DNA from: Dethiosulfatibacter aminovorans DSM 17477
GTDB taxonomy: Bacteria; Bacillota; Clostridia; Tissierellales; Dethiosulfatibacteraceae
NCBI RefSeq assembly: GCF_900142005.1
Contig: NZ_FQZL01000028.1
Coordinates: forward strand, 1-38,168
Length of the DNA: 38,168 nt
Reading direction: 5' to 3'
The translations under genes were made by a program, and so were the position numbers. The notes under the pieces are model-generated. The model searched no databases and had not been told where the DNA came from. It saw nothing but the letters and a program-made list of their open reading frames with translations. Of the stretch, positions 1-7,627 are shown piece by piece; position 1 is the first letter of the stretch, and every line of letters begins with the position of its first letter.

Positions 1-2
1 TG

Positions 3-338
3 TCATCAGTGCCAGGCTTACCAATAGAAGTAAACCCTCACAGTGATATGGATATTTCCGATATAAGATTACTTGTTACATGTAATAGTGGGCAATTTGT
101 TTCATGGTCTGATTCAGGTGAAACGACTATTCTTGGAGATGAGTTTATATTACCGTTTGAAGAGGTAGTTTTATATTGGAGACCTGATAATGAGGAAGAT
201 AGTGGGACTGAAGAGAAACCCGTTGTAATAATAGGAACATACAATAAAAATCTGGGTATGTATAGCTTGATTTATACAGGTTCAATTAAAGAAAAAGAGG
301 GGTATTATAGTATTGATTTCGATGTTAAACTTAAATGA
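3..338 (+). CDS. Partial hypothetical protein, 5' end cut by window edge
   Basis: The reading frame is open to the left edge of the window, and the first possible start (GTG at 9) has no ribosome site in view, so this is probably the C-terminal part of a longer protein. The visible part is about 110 residues, acidic and soluble-looking, with alternating hydrophobic and polar residues as in a beta-rich domain, and ends in an IDFDVKLK tail. There is no membrane segment in the visible part. I do not recognise the family. It sits in an AT-rich run of small orphan genes on the same strand. Confidence 0.5.
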   Translation, partial: SSVPGLPIEVNPHSDMDISDIRLLVTCNSGQFVSWSDSGETTILGDEFILPFEEVVLYWRPDNEEDSGTEEKPVVIIGTYNKNLGMYSLIYTGSIKEKEGYYSIDFDVKLK

Positions 339-438
339 AATTCAAGTTGTTATAGCATAGGGTCAAATGTAAGCGTATAAGTGTATCCCTCTAGCTTAGG
401 ATAGTTGCCAGGTGGGAAAAAGAAGTAAATGAAACTCA

Positions 439-468
439 TTGACAAATTGAAATTTCATGTAGCAGAAT
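439..468 (+). promoter_or_regulatory. Possible promoter for the 104-aa membrane protein
   Basis: A perfect TTGACA (439-444) is followed after 18 bases by CAGAAT (463-468), which matches the -10 consensus at four of six positions. It lies about 70 bases upstream of the next start codon. The rest of the 339-535 gap shows nothing else I can name. Confidence 0.35.
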
Positions 469-535
469 ACTCATTAAAATTAATTATCTGATTAAGGCAT
501 GACAGGATAACTATTCATTATTTTAGGGAGGTAGA

Positions 536-850
536 ATGGGTAAACAAGGTCAAAATATCATTTTTTCAATAGTTTTGGCAATAACAACTTGGTTTGTTTT
601 AGGTTATAATACTAGTTTAGAGTATGGATCTCCTGAAATATCTATAACAAATGTATTTGTGTTAATAATTGGAGTTACAATTACTTCGCTGATATACTAT
701 GGAGTAATTGCTTTCCTTAGATGGGCATTAGTAGGAGCATATATGCCATTAATTAATGATTTTAGATCGGGAAACAGCAAGCAACGGATGATTATCATTA
801 TTGCAGTTATACTGGTGCTGCTGCGTTTAATCAATACTGCAGTTCGTTAA
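536..850 (+). CDS. Hypothetical three-segment membrane protein
   Basis: This is a 104-residue protein. It starts at ATG 536 just after AGGGAGG at a good spacing. Three hydrophobic stretches are visible, at about residues 8-24, 38-62 and 83-99. A basic loop (FRSGNSKQRM) precedes the last one, suggesting a cytoplasmic loop. I recognise no catalytic motif. It is monocistronic by eye, with about 200 bases of featureless AT-rich DNA on each side. The function is unknown. Confidence 0.6.
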   Translation: MGKQGQNIIFSIVLAITTWFVLGYNTSLEYGSPEISITNVFVLIIGVTITSLIYYGVIAFLRWALVGAYMPLINDFRSGNSKQRMIIIIAVILVLLRLINTAVR

Positions 851-1060
851 GGAATATTGAGTTAACATTAGGATTTCAAATTCAACCTAAGTAGAATGTT
901 ACGGGTTTTTTGTAAATTACTTGTGACTGACCACTCCAAACATATGGAGCAGCGAAACGGATATTTATTGATACCTGTTCTATGAAATAACTATTGAGTA
1001 TTTGTATTCCTGAAATCAGGTAAAAAATTTTCATGAGTTTGCAAATTATGGAGACGATAA

Positions 1061-1618
1061 ATGAATAGAAATAGAATGAGATTTGTTGTAGCTGCTATTT
1101 TTATAGTTTTAAGTATTTTACTTATTATAACAAAGAAAAATAATTTAGTTCGCTATTATAATTATGTTGCAGAGAATAATGACAATGATATTGTTTACAC
1201 TTATAATGATGAGTTACTAAATCTGAAGTTAAGATGGATAAACGAGGAAATTACAAAAGGTCCCTATAGTTTATTCTTATCTGTAGAAGTAGAGGATAAT
1301 GAAATCAATAGTGTTTACATTGAAAACATAGATATTGTATCATCTACTGAAGTAAATTATAAGTTTAGTAGTGATTTATCTGAGCCTTTAAGTGTTTATG
1401 ATGTAGAAAAAAGAGATAATCACATAAAATATAGCGAGGAAACCGATAGTATAAGTTTCTATCAGTTTGAGGATTCTTTTAACTTTGATTTTGAAGGGAA
1501 TGAAGATTTTCTATTAAAGCTTAAATTAAGATGTAAAGGACAGACTATCGATGAAGTTAGATTGGTAGAAGTCAACTATAAGCCTTATGTAGATGAGGTA
1601 TATGCACCTATTTTGTAA
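1061..1618 (+). CDS. Hypothetical membrane-anchored extracellular protein
   Basis: This is a 185-residue protein. Basic N-terminal residues (MNRNRMR) precede one hydrophobic segment at about residues 8-23. A charged tail of about 160 residues follows, rich in Asp, Glu, Asn and Tyr and probably facing outward. There is no lipobox cysteine, so it reads as a signal anchor rather than a lipoprotein. The ribosome site is weak (GGAG at 1050-1053). I recognise no domain. It belongs to the run of orphan secreted or anchored proteins at this end of the window. Confidence 0.55.
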   Translation: MNRNRMRFVVAAIFIVLSILLIITKKNNLVRYYNYVAENNDNDIVYTYNDELLNLKLRWINEEITKGPYSLFLSVEVEDNEINSVYIENIDIVSSTEVNYKFSSDLSEPLSVYDVEKRDNHIKYSEETDSISFYQFEDSFNFDFEGNEDFLLKLKLRCKGQTIDEVRLVEVNYKPYVDEVYAPIL

Positions 1619-1694
1619 TGTAGATTAATATTGAATTTATTCACACCAATGATATCAAAGATACTATATGTTTAGTGTAAGATAAAAGTACAGA

Positions 1695-1762
1695 AAGTTG
1701 CAAAAGTAAATTCCATAAAGTTGCAAGTGGAAATTCCATAGTATTGCAAAAATCCATTGCAG
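1695..1762 (+). repeat. Tandem terminal repeats of a degenerate IS21-type element
   Basis: Two adjacent 23-base units (1695-1717 and 1718-1740) match at 20 of 23 positions. Each contains AAGTTGCAA and AAATTCCATA. A third, partial unit (TATTGCAAAAATCCATTGCA) follows. Repeated short motifs at the ends are characteristic of IS21-family elements, and an IstA-like N-terminus begins about 90 bases downstream. I read this as the surviving left end of a decayed IS21-type element. Confidence 0.5.
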
Positions 1763-1829
1763 GCAAAAACCAAACACCATATCCTTGTATCTGACCAAAG
1801 AATGCAAGGAGGAAAGGAGATTGCTTACA

Positions 1830-1970
1830 ATGGATCAAATACATGATATCAGATATCGCTTTTATGAGAAAGGGGAGAATATCTCCCAAATTGCATCAGT
1901 GTTAACAATAATTGTTGGAGTAATGAAAGGAATCAGTGCTAGAAACCGACAGGAGGAAGTAAATGATTAG
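1830..1970 (+). pseudogene. istA: Truncated IS21-family transposase IstA (N-terminal remnant)
   Basis: The peptide starting at ATG 1830 (MDQIHDIRYRFYEKGENISQ) resembles the N-terminal helix-turn-helix of IS21-type IstA transposases. The likeness is lost after about 25 codons and the frame stops at 1970. The DDE catalytic core and the istB partner are both missing. The next gene (a lipoprotein) has its ribosome site at 1952-1957, inside the tail of this frame, so the remnant appears to have been joined to the promoter-proximal side of that gene. The family call rests on memory of the motif. Confidence 0.5.
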
Positions 1971-2445
1971 AAAATATAAAATTGCTATAATGATATTACT
2001 TTTGATGATTGTTGCTAGTTCATGCACTAGCACTCAAGAAGAAGTAGACTATGTAACAATATATTCCATTGCACTTGATTCCGTCATTTCAGTAAGTGAG
2101 GGATTGAACCATGACATGAAATACATTGCCATTGATACTGCGACATTAGAAGGCGCAACAGAGGAAGATATTGAAGAAGTGATGACATATTTCGATAAAT
2201 ATGGGGTTGATGTCCTGGATGAATCTTTTGATTCTTTAAGGGGAAAAGGTATGGTCATTAATAATGACTATTTGGATGGCGTTCTGTTGAGAGTAGAGAA
2301 TGTTAATAAGCTTACTAATAAGAAGGCAGAGTTAGAGGTCTCAAAATATAAAGCTGGATTAGGTGCTGTAGGTATAATATGTGACTTGATTAACGATGGA
2401 GGAACATGGAAGTTAAAAAGCGTACAGGAGAAATGGATAAGTTGA
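1963..2445 (+). CDS. Putative lipoprotein of unknown function
   Basis: This is a 160-residue protein starting at ATG 1963 behind AGGAGG. The N-terminus has KYK, a hydrophobic core (IAIMILLLMIVAS) and a lipobox VASSC with Cys21, so it should be lipid-anchored outside the membrane. The mature part begins with a conserved-looking YVTIYSIALDSV stretch and ends GGTWKLKSVQEKWIS. I have seen this general pattern in small Bacillus and Clostridium lipoproteins of unknown role. It overlaps the start of the following YdcF-like gene by about 40 bases, suggesting coupled translation. Confidence 0.6.
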   Translation: MIRKYKIAIMILLLMIVASSCTSTQEEVDYVTIYSIALDSVISVSEGLNHDMKYIAIDTATLEGATEEDIEEVMTYFDKYGVDVLDESFDSLRGKGMVINNDYLDGVLLRVENVNKLTNKKAELEVSKYKAGLGAVGIICDLINDGGTWKLKSVQEKWIS

Positions 2446-3023
2446 CAAAAAAAGGAAGTATAAGAAAGGTTGCCTTACGTATATTAATTCTTACGATTAT
2501 ATGGTTTATGATACATATTTTGGTTATAACAATTGATGGATTAAATGATGAACTTGGATATGTTGATGTGGCAGTAGTATTAGGCAACAAGATAGAAGAG
2601 AATGGTGAGCCGTCAAACCGCTTAAAGAGTAGGCTTGACAAGGCTATTGAATTATATGAAAAGAATTTCTTTGATTACATAATAGTAAGTGGTGGTGTAG
2701 GTAAGGAAGGTTTTGATGAAGCTGCTGTAATGAAAGAATACCTCGTCAATGAAGGAATTGCTGAAGAATACATTCTAGTTGACAGTAAAGGAAATAATAC
2801 TATGTTAACTGCGGAAAATACAAGAAGTATGATGGATGAATATGAGTTTGATTCAGTAATGATTATTACTCAGTTTTACCATATATCACGTTGTAAATTG
2901 GCGTTTTCAAAAGTAGGATTTGAAGAGGCTTATTCGGCACATTCGCAGTACTATGAACTTAGGGATATATATTCAATGATTAGAGAATTTGCAGGCTATT
3001 ATAAGTACAGATTTTATTATTAG
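2406..3023 (+). CDS. YdcF/SanA-like (DUF218) membrane-anchored protein
   Basis: This is a 205-residue protein with one N-terminal hydrophobic segment (about residues 22-42), then a DUF218/YdcF-type domain. The family marks are VDVAVVLGNKIEENGEPSNR, the SRLDKAIELYEK helix, IIVSGGVG, the NTMLTAENTR region and VMIITQFYHISRC. DUF218 proteins are linked to envelope integrity and vancomycin sensitivity (SanA) or are of unknown role. The start is uncertain: ATG 2406 has GGAGG at only 3 bases, ATG 2433 has AGGAG at 2, and TTG 2442 has that AGGAG at 11. It overlaps the preceding lipoprotein gene. Confidence 0.75.
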   Translation: MEVKKRTGEMDKLTKKGSIRKVALRILILTIIWFMIHILVITIDGLNDELGYVDVAVVLGNKIEENGEPSNRLKSRLDKAIELYEKNFFDYIIVSGGVGKEGFDEAAVMKEYLVNEGIAEEYILVDSKGNNTMLTAENTRSMMDEYEFDSVMIITQFYHISRCKLAFSKVGFEEAYSAHSQYYELRDIYSMIREFAGYYKYRFYY

Positions 3024-3037
3024 TAGAGGGTGTTTCT

Positions 3038-3454
3038 ATGAAAAGAATTAAGAAAATTATAGTAGTCTTGATGTTGTTATTAGCCCTATACTTTGTTGGA
3101 TTCATTCCCCTTGAGTACAATGTATCTTATGAAGGCATAAAGTATAGAAATTATAATTCCGATTTTTCTGAAAAAATCAACATACAGTTAATCGGAACAA
3201 GGTTAAACAAGCTGTATAAATCCGATGAATTCTATGGAAAGATAATAATTGATGGAGTTGAATATTCAAAGATTAAAATAAAACCTGATAAAGATAATCA
3301 AGAAATATTGACAGGGTTTGTACAGGAGATAGGAGAATTTGAAACGTTGGGGGCAATTTTTACTAATAGTAATCTTACTGAATTCTGCATTCAATGGTTT
3401 GAAGTAAGTGATGGAGAAAAGTTTTGGAGTAGTGTTGATGGTCTCATATATTAA
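3038..3454 (+). CDS. Hypothetical secreted or anchored protein
   Basis: This is a 138-residue protein with start ATG 3038 behind AGAGGGTG, only 14 bases after the YdcF-like gene, so probably co-transcribed. A basic N-terminus (MKRIKKI) and a hydrophobic stretch at about residues 7-24 form a signal or anchor. The rest is a small soluble domain ending WFEVSDGEKFWSSVDGLIY. I do not recognise the family. The final segment resembles a short orphan peptide encoded at 3862-3969, hinting at related, decayed copies in this cluster. Confidence 0.5.
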   Translation: MKRIKKIIVVLMLLLALYFVGFIPLEYNVSYEGIKYRNYNSDFSEKINIQLIGTRLNKLYKSDEFYGKIIIDGVEYSKIKIKPDKDNQEILTGFVQEIGEFETLGAIFTNSNLTEFCIQWFEVSDGEKFWSSVDGLIY

Positions 3455-3527
3455 TTCCCAGCAAAGACAAGTGATGAGGCGGTAAGGATAGAAGACAGGC
3501 TTTTAGTAAAGTGGAGGAGCAGGTATC

Positions 3528-3845
3528 ATGAATAAAAAGAATATAATTTTAATAGTGGTTATTTTTATAATAATACCAGGATTGATTAATGCCGTCTCGA
3601 TTCAGGATAGTAGTCCCAGTGATGATAGATATGTAGAAATAGTACAAGCCATTATTGCAAGTCCGAAATCGGCGAAATTATTACATGATGGTCAAGATAT
3701 AACAATTGATTTTCTTAATGAGTATAAAGAGTCAATTGAAAATGGAGACTATTCTGATGCTGTTGACTACTTGAAAGAAGGTGGTATCAGCATTAGTATT
3801 CAAATTAACGGCAGAAATGAGTTTTTATTGGATGGAATGGAGTGA
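3528..3845 (+). CDS. Hypothetical short secreted protein, possibly C-terminally truncated
   Basis: This is a 105-residue protein from ATG 3528 behind a GGAGGAG site. It has a hydrophobic N-terminus (about residues 5-22) and a short acidic soluble part. It stops at 3845, and 17 bases later another frame encodes MWFVSNVDDLINENY, which resembles the end of the neighbouring 138-residue protein. The gene may therefore have lost its 3' end by frameshift. I recognise no domain. Confidence 0.45.
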   Translation: MNKKNIILIVVIFIIIPGLINAVSIQDSSPSDDRYVEIVQAIIASPKSAKLLHDGQDITIDFLNEYKESIENGDYSDAVDYLKEGGISISIQINGRNEFLLDGME

Positions 3846-3861
3846 TTGATGTGAAAAAGGG

Positions 3862-3969
3862 ATGTGGTTTGTATCAAATGTTGATGATCTCATAAATGAG
3901 AACTATGAAATAGTCTATGACAAGGTAGTAAGTGCAATGATGGAAGATAGTTGTAAACATATTGATTAG
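3862..3969 (+). pseudogene. Short coding remnant (35 codons)
   Basis: The frame from ATG 3862 reads MWFVSNVDDLINENYEIVYD and stops at 3969. Its FVSNVDDLI segment resembles FWSSVDGLI at the end of the protein encoded at 3038-3454. There is no clear ribosome site. It may be the displaced tail of the gene at 3528-3845, or a fragment of a third copy. Nothing else is visible between 3970 and 4090. Confidence 0.25.
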
Positions 3970-4108
3970 GGATTACCTTGAAAAGAGAAGCTTGTATTAT
4001 ATTTATCGAAATAGATGAAGAATCGTCTTGACATAAATAAATCGTATCAGCAGGGTTACACAACTTAGATTTTATGGCATGCTATTTATTATTAAGGGAG
4101 GCAATGAT

Positions 4109-4684
4109 ATGAAAAGGAATATATTAATTGGTTTGATGGTTGTATCTCTGCTTATAACTCTAATTGGATGTACTAAGAATGATATCAATAATCGGTTAAT
4201 TGATAATACTAAGCTTATTGAATCCTTGGATTATAAGTTTTCAAACTATAAAATAAACTATGAAAAGTATGAGCAAGCAATTACGGATTTAGCTGGAAAA
4301 ATAGAAATGGAAGAAAATCTGAACAGGAATTTTCCATCACCGAATGAGAAGATAGAAATGCTGTCGGAAGAAGATTTAATTGTTTGGGCTAACACAAGAG
4401 GAACGTATTCTATAGATGTTGAAATATCTAATGTTTATGATTACCTGGATATTAAGTACATATACACGAAAGCGACCATTGTACCTGATAAGAACAATAA
4501 AATCGGGGTTGAACTGACAGAAACTAGAAGATATGTTTATGTTTTAGAAGATGATCAATGGATCTTGGTTAATATCGAAAGAAGAATGTATGAGAAGGAT
4601 ATTAAAATCAATGATATGGACCTTGTACAATTTGACAATGAGCTGGTTGAATATGTGGAGATATTTGATCCTCTTGAAATGTGA
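4109..4684 (+). CDS. Putative lipoprotein of unknown function
   Basis: This is a 191-residue protein. I take ATG 4109 rather than the upstream ATG 4079 because AAGGGAGG ends 7 bases before 4109 and the signal peptide then starts correctly (MKRNILIGLMVVSLLITLIGC). The lipobox LIGC predicts lipid attachment at Cys21. The mature protein is charged, begins with a likely coiled or helical stretch, and has a beta-rich C-terminal half (RRYVYVLEDDQWILVNIERR). No family is recognised. It is the last gene before the IS110 element. Confidence 0.6.
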   Translation: MKRNILIGLMVVSLLITLIGCTKNDINNRLIDNTKLIESLDYKFSNYKINYEKYEQAITDLAGKIEMEENLNRNFPSPNEKIEMLSEEDLIVWANTRGTYSIDVEISNVYDYLDIKYIYTKATIVPDKNNKIGVELTETRRYVYVLEDDQWILVNIERRMYEKDIKINDMDLVQFDNELVEYVEIFDPLEM

Positions 4685-4874
4685 TTCAAAAATTACTGGT
4701 ATCTGTTTGATGATTTCTTAGTCATTAACCACCCCTACAAATCTTGCTAATGTTTGTCAACCCCTAAAGTAGCAGTTTCTGAAGAATTGTTGATATGATT
4801 TTGTAGAAAAATGGACGACCTTAAAAGACCTACTGTTTTGTAGATTTTGAATCTAATATAGAATTACAATGAAT

Positions 4875-6068
4875 CTACTGATAAAGCTCCATTGCACGGG
4901 CATAATAAATTCTAAGGAACTTGTTAACACCTGCCATTTTGGCGACTTTAAAGGGTTTACCTTCTTGTTCCTTTTTGACCATAAAAAGATAGATAGGATC
5001 AGTTTGAGGTTTGGATGCTTTAAGAGTTTGCATAACCTCGTAGCAAGCTTTTCTTAAAATTGGACTACCACGTTTCGATATGTGACGATTTGTGCTTACA
5101 AACTGTCCAGATTGGTATGGAGGAGCGTCATTGCCTGCAAATGAATTCAAGGCTTTACCGCTATGGAATCTTCTTATATCGCCGATTTCAGCCAAGATTA
5201 CCGGACCAAGACGATCACCAACACCATACATTGCTCGTAAGATTTTGTATTCCGGTATAGTTTCAGCTATATTCTGCATTTGAGTGATTACTTCGTCCGC
5301 AGCATTCTGAGAAGCTGATACTAAATCGACTAATTGTTCCTGAGCAGATAAGGTATAAATATTATCACCACGTGTGGTTATACTGTCATGAGCAAGCTCA
5401 AATATGGATAAGCCTTTTTTAGGTGCATAGCGATCTTTGGTCTTTTTCATAAGTGTCGCATAAGTAGATAAAAAGCTTCTTTTGCCCATTTTTATAATGG
5501 TATCATATGAACCATATCGTTTAATGAAGAGAAGTAATGCACATCGCTCTGGATGTCGACTTGAAAGCTTTAGTAATGAGGTAATCCCAGGCATAGTTTC
5601 GTCTAGGAGATTTAGTAACTGTACTTTTGCCTTTGTAAGATATGATATTCTTTGGTTGTATTGCCTGGAAAGGAATTTTAAGTCTTCGTATTTCTGATCT
5701 AGAGAGCTGTAGGGCTTTAGCATATATGATTTTTCTAGAGCGAAAGTTGCAATGCGAATAGCATCCTTTTTATCAGTTTTGGTTTTATGAATTTCAACAT
5801 CTCCGAACTTTTTCATTTGGTATGGGTTGACGAGGCAAACTTGAAATCCTTCGTCTTGAAGTTTTTTCAGAACGGGGTAGTGGTAATGTCCTGTATACTC
5901 CATCAGGATGATAAGTGGTTCACTTAAATTTTTCAGATATTTTACAAATGCATTCATCTCTGTTTGATTATGACTCATATCAAAGGGTTTAGCACGAATG
6001 CTGCAATCACTGTTAAGTATTGCAACTGTACTTTTGTTTTTAGAAATATCAATTCCAACAGCAATCAA
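4875..6068 (-). CDS. IS110-family transposase (DEDD recombinase)
   Basis: This is a 397-residue protein, the usual length for the family. The N-terminal RuvC-like DEDD domain shows GIDISKNKSTVAIL (first Asp), ILMEYTGHYHYPV (Glu) and HKTKTDKKDAIRIA (Asp pair). A helical linker follows. The C-terminal Transposase_20 domain has ILRAMYGVGDRLGPVILAEIGD and ends in a KRGSPILRKACYE segment that carries the family's catalytic serine. The start is TTG 6068 with AAGGAGG about 8 bases upstream. It appears intact and potentially active. IS110 enzymes integrate by a bridge-RNA-guided mechanism, and the leader next to this gene could encode that RNA. Confidence 0.93.
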   Translation of the reverse strand: MIAVGIDISKNKSTVAILNSDCSIRAKPFDMSHNQTEMNAFVKYLKNLSEPLIILMEYTGHYHYPVLKKLQDEGFQVCLVNPYQMKKFGDVEIHKTKTDKKDAIRIATFALEKSYMLKPYSSLDQKYEDLKFLSRQYNQRISYLTKAKVQLLNLLDETMPGITSLLKLSSRHPERCALLLFIKRYGSYDTIIKMGKRSFLSTYATLMKKTKDRYAPKKGLSIFELAHDSITTRGDNIYTLSAQEQLVDLVSASQNAADEVITQMQNIAETIPEYKILRAMYGVGDRLGPVILAEIGDIRRFHSGKALNSFAGNDAPPYQSGQFVSTNRHISKRGSPILRKACYEVMQTLKASKPQTDPIYLFMVKKEQEGKPFKVAKMAGVNKFLRIYYARAMELYQ

Positions 6069-6084
6069 AATAGTACCTCCTTAA

Positions 6085-6261
6085 TATTGAATAGTTTTGA
6101 TTAGTTCCAACTCTTCAAGATCCATTCATATTCGTGAGTTAAACGGGAGTGATAAGATCATCCCAACTTGCTTAATCGAACGCTGGACAATGAAGGTTGG
6201 CTAACAAATTTGTGGACGGGCGTGGTGTCCCAATTGAAAATTACGTTAGCCAATCACCTTC
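6085..6261 (-). ncRNA. Candidate IS110 bridge RNA in the transposase leader
   Basis: About 190 non-coding bases precede the transposase start. In the minus-strand sense, TTGGCTAAC pairs perfectly with GTTAGCCAA (arms within 6245-6264 and 6189-6205). They enclose a loop of about 39 bases containing a smaller GGAC/GTCC hairpin. The outer stem extends with AATGAAGG on both sides through a 3-base bulge. A TATAAT (6267-6262) lies at the outer end, but no good -35 is present, as expected if the -35 is supplied at a circular junction. Position, size and loop-in-stem shape fit IS110 bridge RNAs. The identification is inference. Confidence 0.45.
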
Positions 6262-6408
6262 ATTATAAATAAACAAGTAAAGGTTATAAAACCTCTACTT
6301 ATATATTACGAATTGAAAGTTAGGTCCTAATATCGTTGAATAAATCGCAGGTGTTATTTGATTCATTGATGTAAGAATATCTAGAATATGAGAAAGGAGA
6401 ATTTTGAA

Positions 6409-7002
6409 ATGGCTAAAAAAGCAATTATTATAATCCCAATAGTTGTAATTATATCACTTATCTTAGTGATGATGATTAAATTTAACGATGGGTACGCCAC
6501 TATGGAAGAAGCATTATCTCCTTCAAATCCGCAAAGCATAAATATCTTACATGAAGAAAAAATGGATGATGGTATCGTTGTTTTTTATAATCATTCGGGG
6601 TGGGGAGATTTTTCAAGAGCTACTGTAAAAAAAAGCACAGTTGGAAGATTTAAGATACTTTATAGTGGTGTGTCGGGAGATATACAGAGAGTTCTAGATA
6701 AACGAGGAATATCATATTCTTATTGGCCTGCTATAGAAAATGCCTCACCACCTTTATATTGTGGCGTGATTGATTCATCGATTAAACAAGTAAAGATTGT
6801 AGAAGGAAAAAGAAACTATGAAAGGGAAGCAAAAATTATCGAAGTAAACGATTTTCGCATTTGGCTTGTATACATGGATCAGTTTCAAGGCTCTAAATTT
6901 AATATAATTGGTATTTCAGGAGACGGTAAGGAAGTAATAAGCATTGAAGATAGCATATCACCACGTTATATAGAGGAAAAACCACTTAAAGGTTATGAAT
7001 AG
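6409..7002 (+). CDS. Hypothetical membrane-anchored protein
   Basis: This is a 197-residue protein. I start at ATG 6409 because AAAGGAG (6393-6399) lies 9 bases upstream; the ATG at 6388 overlaps that site. One hydrophobic segment at about residues 4-24 (IIIIPIVVIISLILVMM) is followed by a soluble domain with GYATMEEAL near its start and a basic C-terminal half. The layout is that of an anchored extracytoplasmic protein. No known domain is recognised. Confidence 0.55.
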   Translation: MAKKAIIIIPIVVIISLILVMMIKFNDGYATMEEALSPSNPQSINILHEEKMDDGIVVFYNHSGWGDFSRATVKKSTVGRFKILYSGVSGDIQRVLDKRGISYSYWPAIENASPPLYCGVIDSSIKQVKIVEGKRNYEREAKIIEVNDFRIWLVYMDQFQGSKFNIIGISGDGKEVISIEDSISPRYIEEKPLKGYE

Positions 7003-7115
7003 TAGGCTACGGGTAACTATTAGATGGCTGTAAGAGTTTTTATCGTCCACATAAATTGAAATCTGTGCGAGTAAATGGAAGAGAGTATTCTAGCAATAAG
7101 AAGGAGATGAATTTC

Positions 7116-7439
7116 ATGAAAAAATATAAAGAATTAAAAAAGTTGTTTCTTATTTTGCTTAGCATAAACATATTAAGCTATTTAACAATAGGAACTTATA
7201 AGACTCCGCATATGATTGCAACATCTTTAGGTATTTTTTGTTTAAACATTTTAAATAATATTAAAATTCAAAGGAAGATAAAGGTATTAATTGCGATTCT
7301 AATTATTGGTGCAAGCGTTGGAATCCAAATGTATTTAATTGGTATGAATAATGATTTATACCTTTATTCAATTGCTATGATTTTCTATAGTCTTGAAAAG
7401 AAGATTTTCTCAAAAAACGATGAAATCAAAGCTGTTTAG
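7116..7439 (+). CDS. Hypothetical small integral membrane protein
   Basis: This is a 107-residue protein. ATG 7116 is chosen because AAGGAG lies 9 bases upstream; the longer frame from TTG 7056 has no ribosome site. Three or four hydrophobic stretches are visible (about residues 11-26, 31-46, 54-71 and 75-90), with a lysine-rich start and end. The function is unknown. The following gap (7440-7627) holds only a CCCTACA/TGTAGGG stem (7514-7520 with 7546-7552) of unclear meaning. Confidence 0.55.
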   Translation: MKKYKELKKLFLILLSINILSYLTIGTYKTPHMIATSLGIFCLNILNNIKIQRKIKVLIAILIIGASVGIQMYLIGMNNDLYLYSIAMIFYSLEKKIFSKNDEIKAV

Positions 7440-7627
7440 TATAATGATGACAACATATCAATTTAAAGTAATATGAATGTGCATATGTTGAGGGAATCGA
7501 GTTAACAGTAGAACCCTACAACTTAAAAGTTTAACAAGAATTGAATGTAGGGATTGAATTCCATTGTTTTACGTTAAATGCATTTCATGTGATTTTTCAA
7601 TTCACCTGACGACGAGGAGAGAAGTAA

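Larger units (their letters stand above)
4800..6270 (-). mobile_element. IS110-family insertion sequence (ends approximate)
   Basis: The element consists of a full-length IS110-type transposase on the minus strand plus a long non-coding leader upstream of it (6069 to about 6270). IS110 elements lack classic terminal inverted repeats and target duplications, so the exact ends cannot be fixed by eye. The leader end is placed near the -10-like TATAAT (minus strand, 6262-6267). The other end lies somewhere between 4685 and 4874. A hairpin at 6275-6300 (AAGTA and AGGTT arms around ATAA) sits just outside and may be part of the target. Confidence 0.6.

Noticed and set aside
1641..1889. 82-codon minus-strand open frame over the IS21 remnant
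   Set aside because: It is a shadow of the repeats and the istA remnant, with no ribosome site or family likeness.
4028..4056. TTGACA upstream of the 191-residue lipoprotein gene
   Set aside because: A perfect -35 is present but no acceptable -10 lies 15-19 bases downstream.
7514..7552. CCCTACA/TGTAGGG stem-loop ahead of the Imm5-like gene
   Set aside because: The stem is only seven pairs, has no T-run after it, and carries no conserved riboswitch or T-box motif, so I do not call a regulator or terminator.
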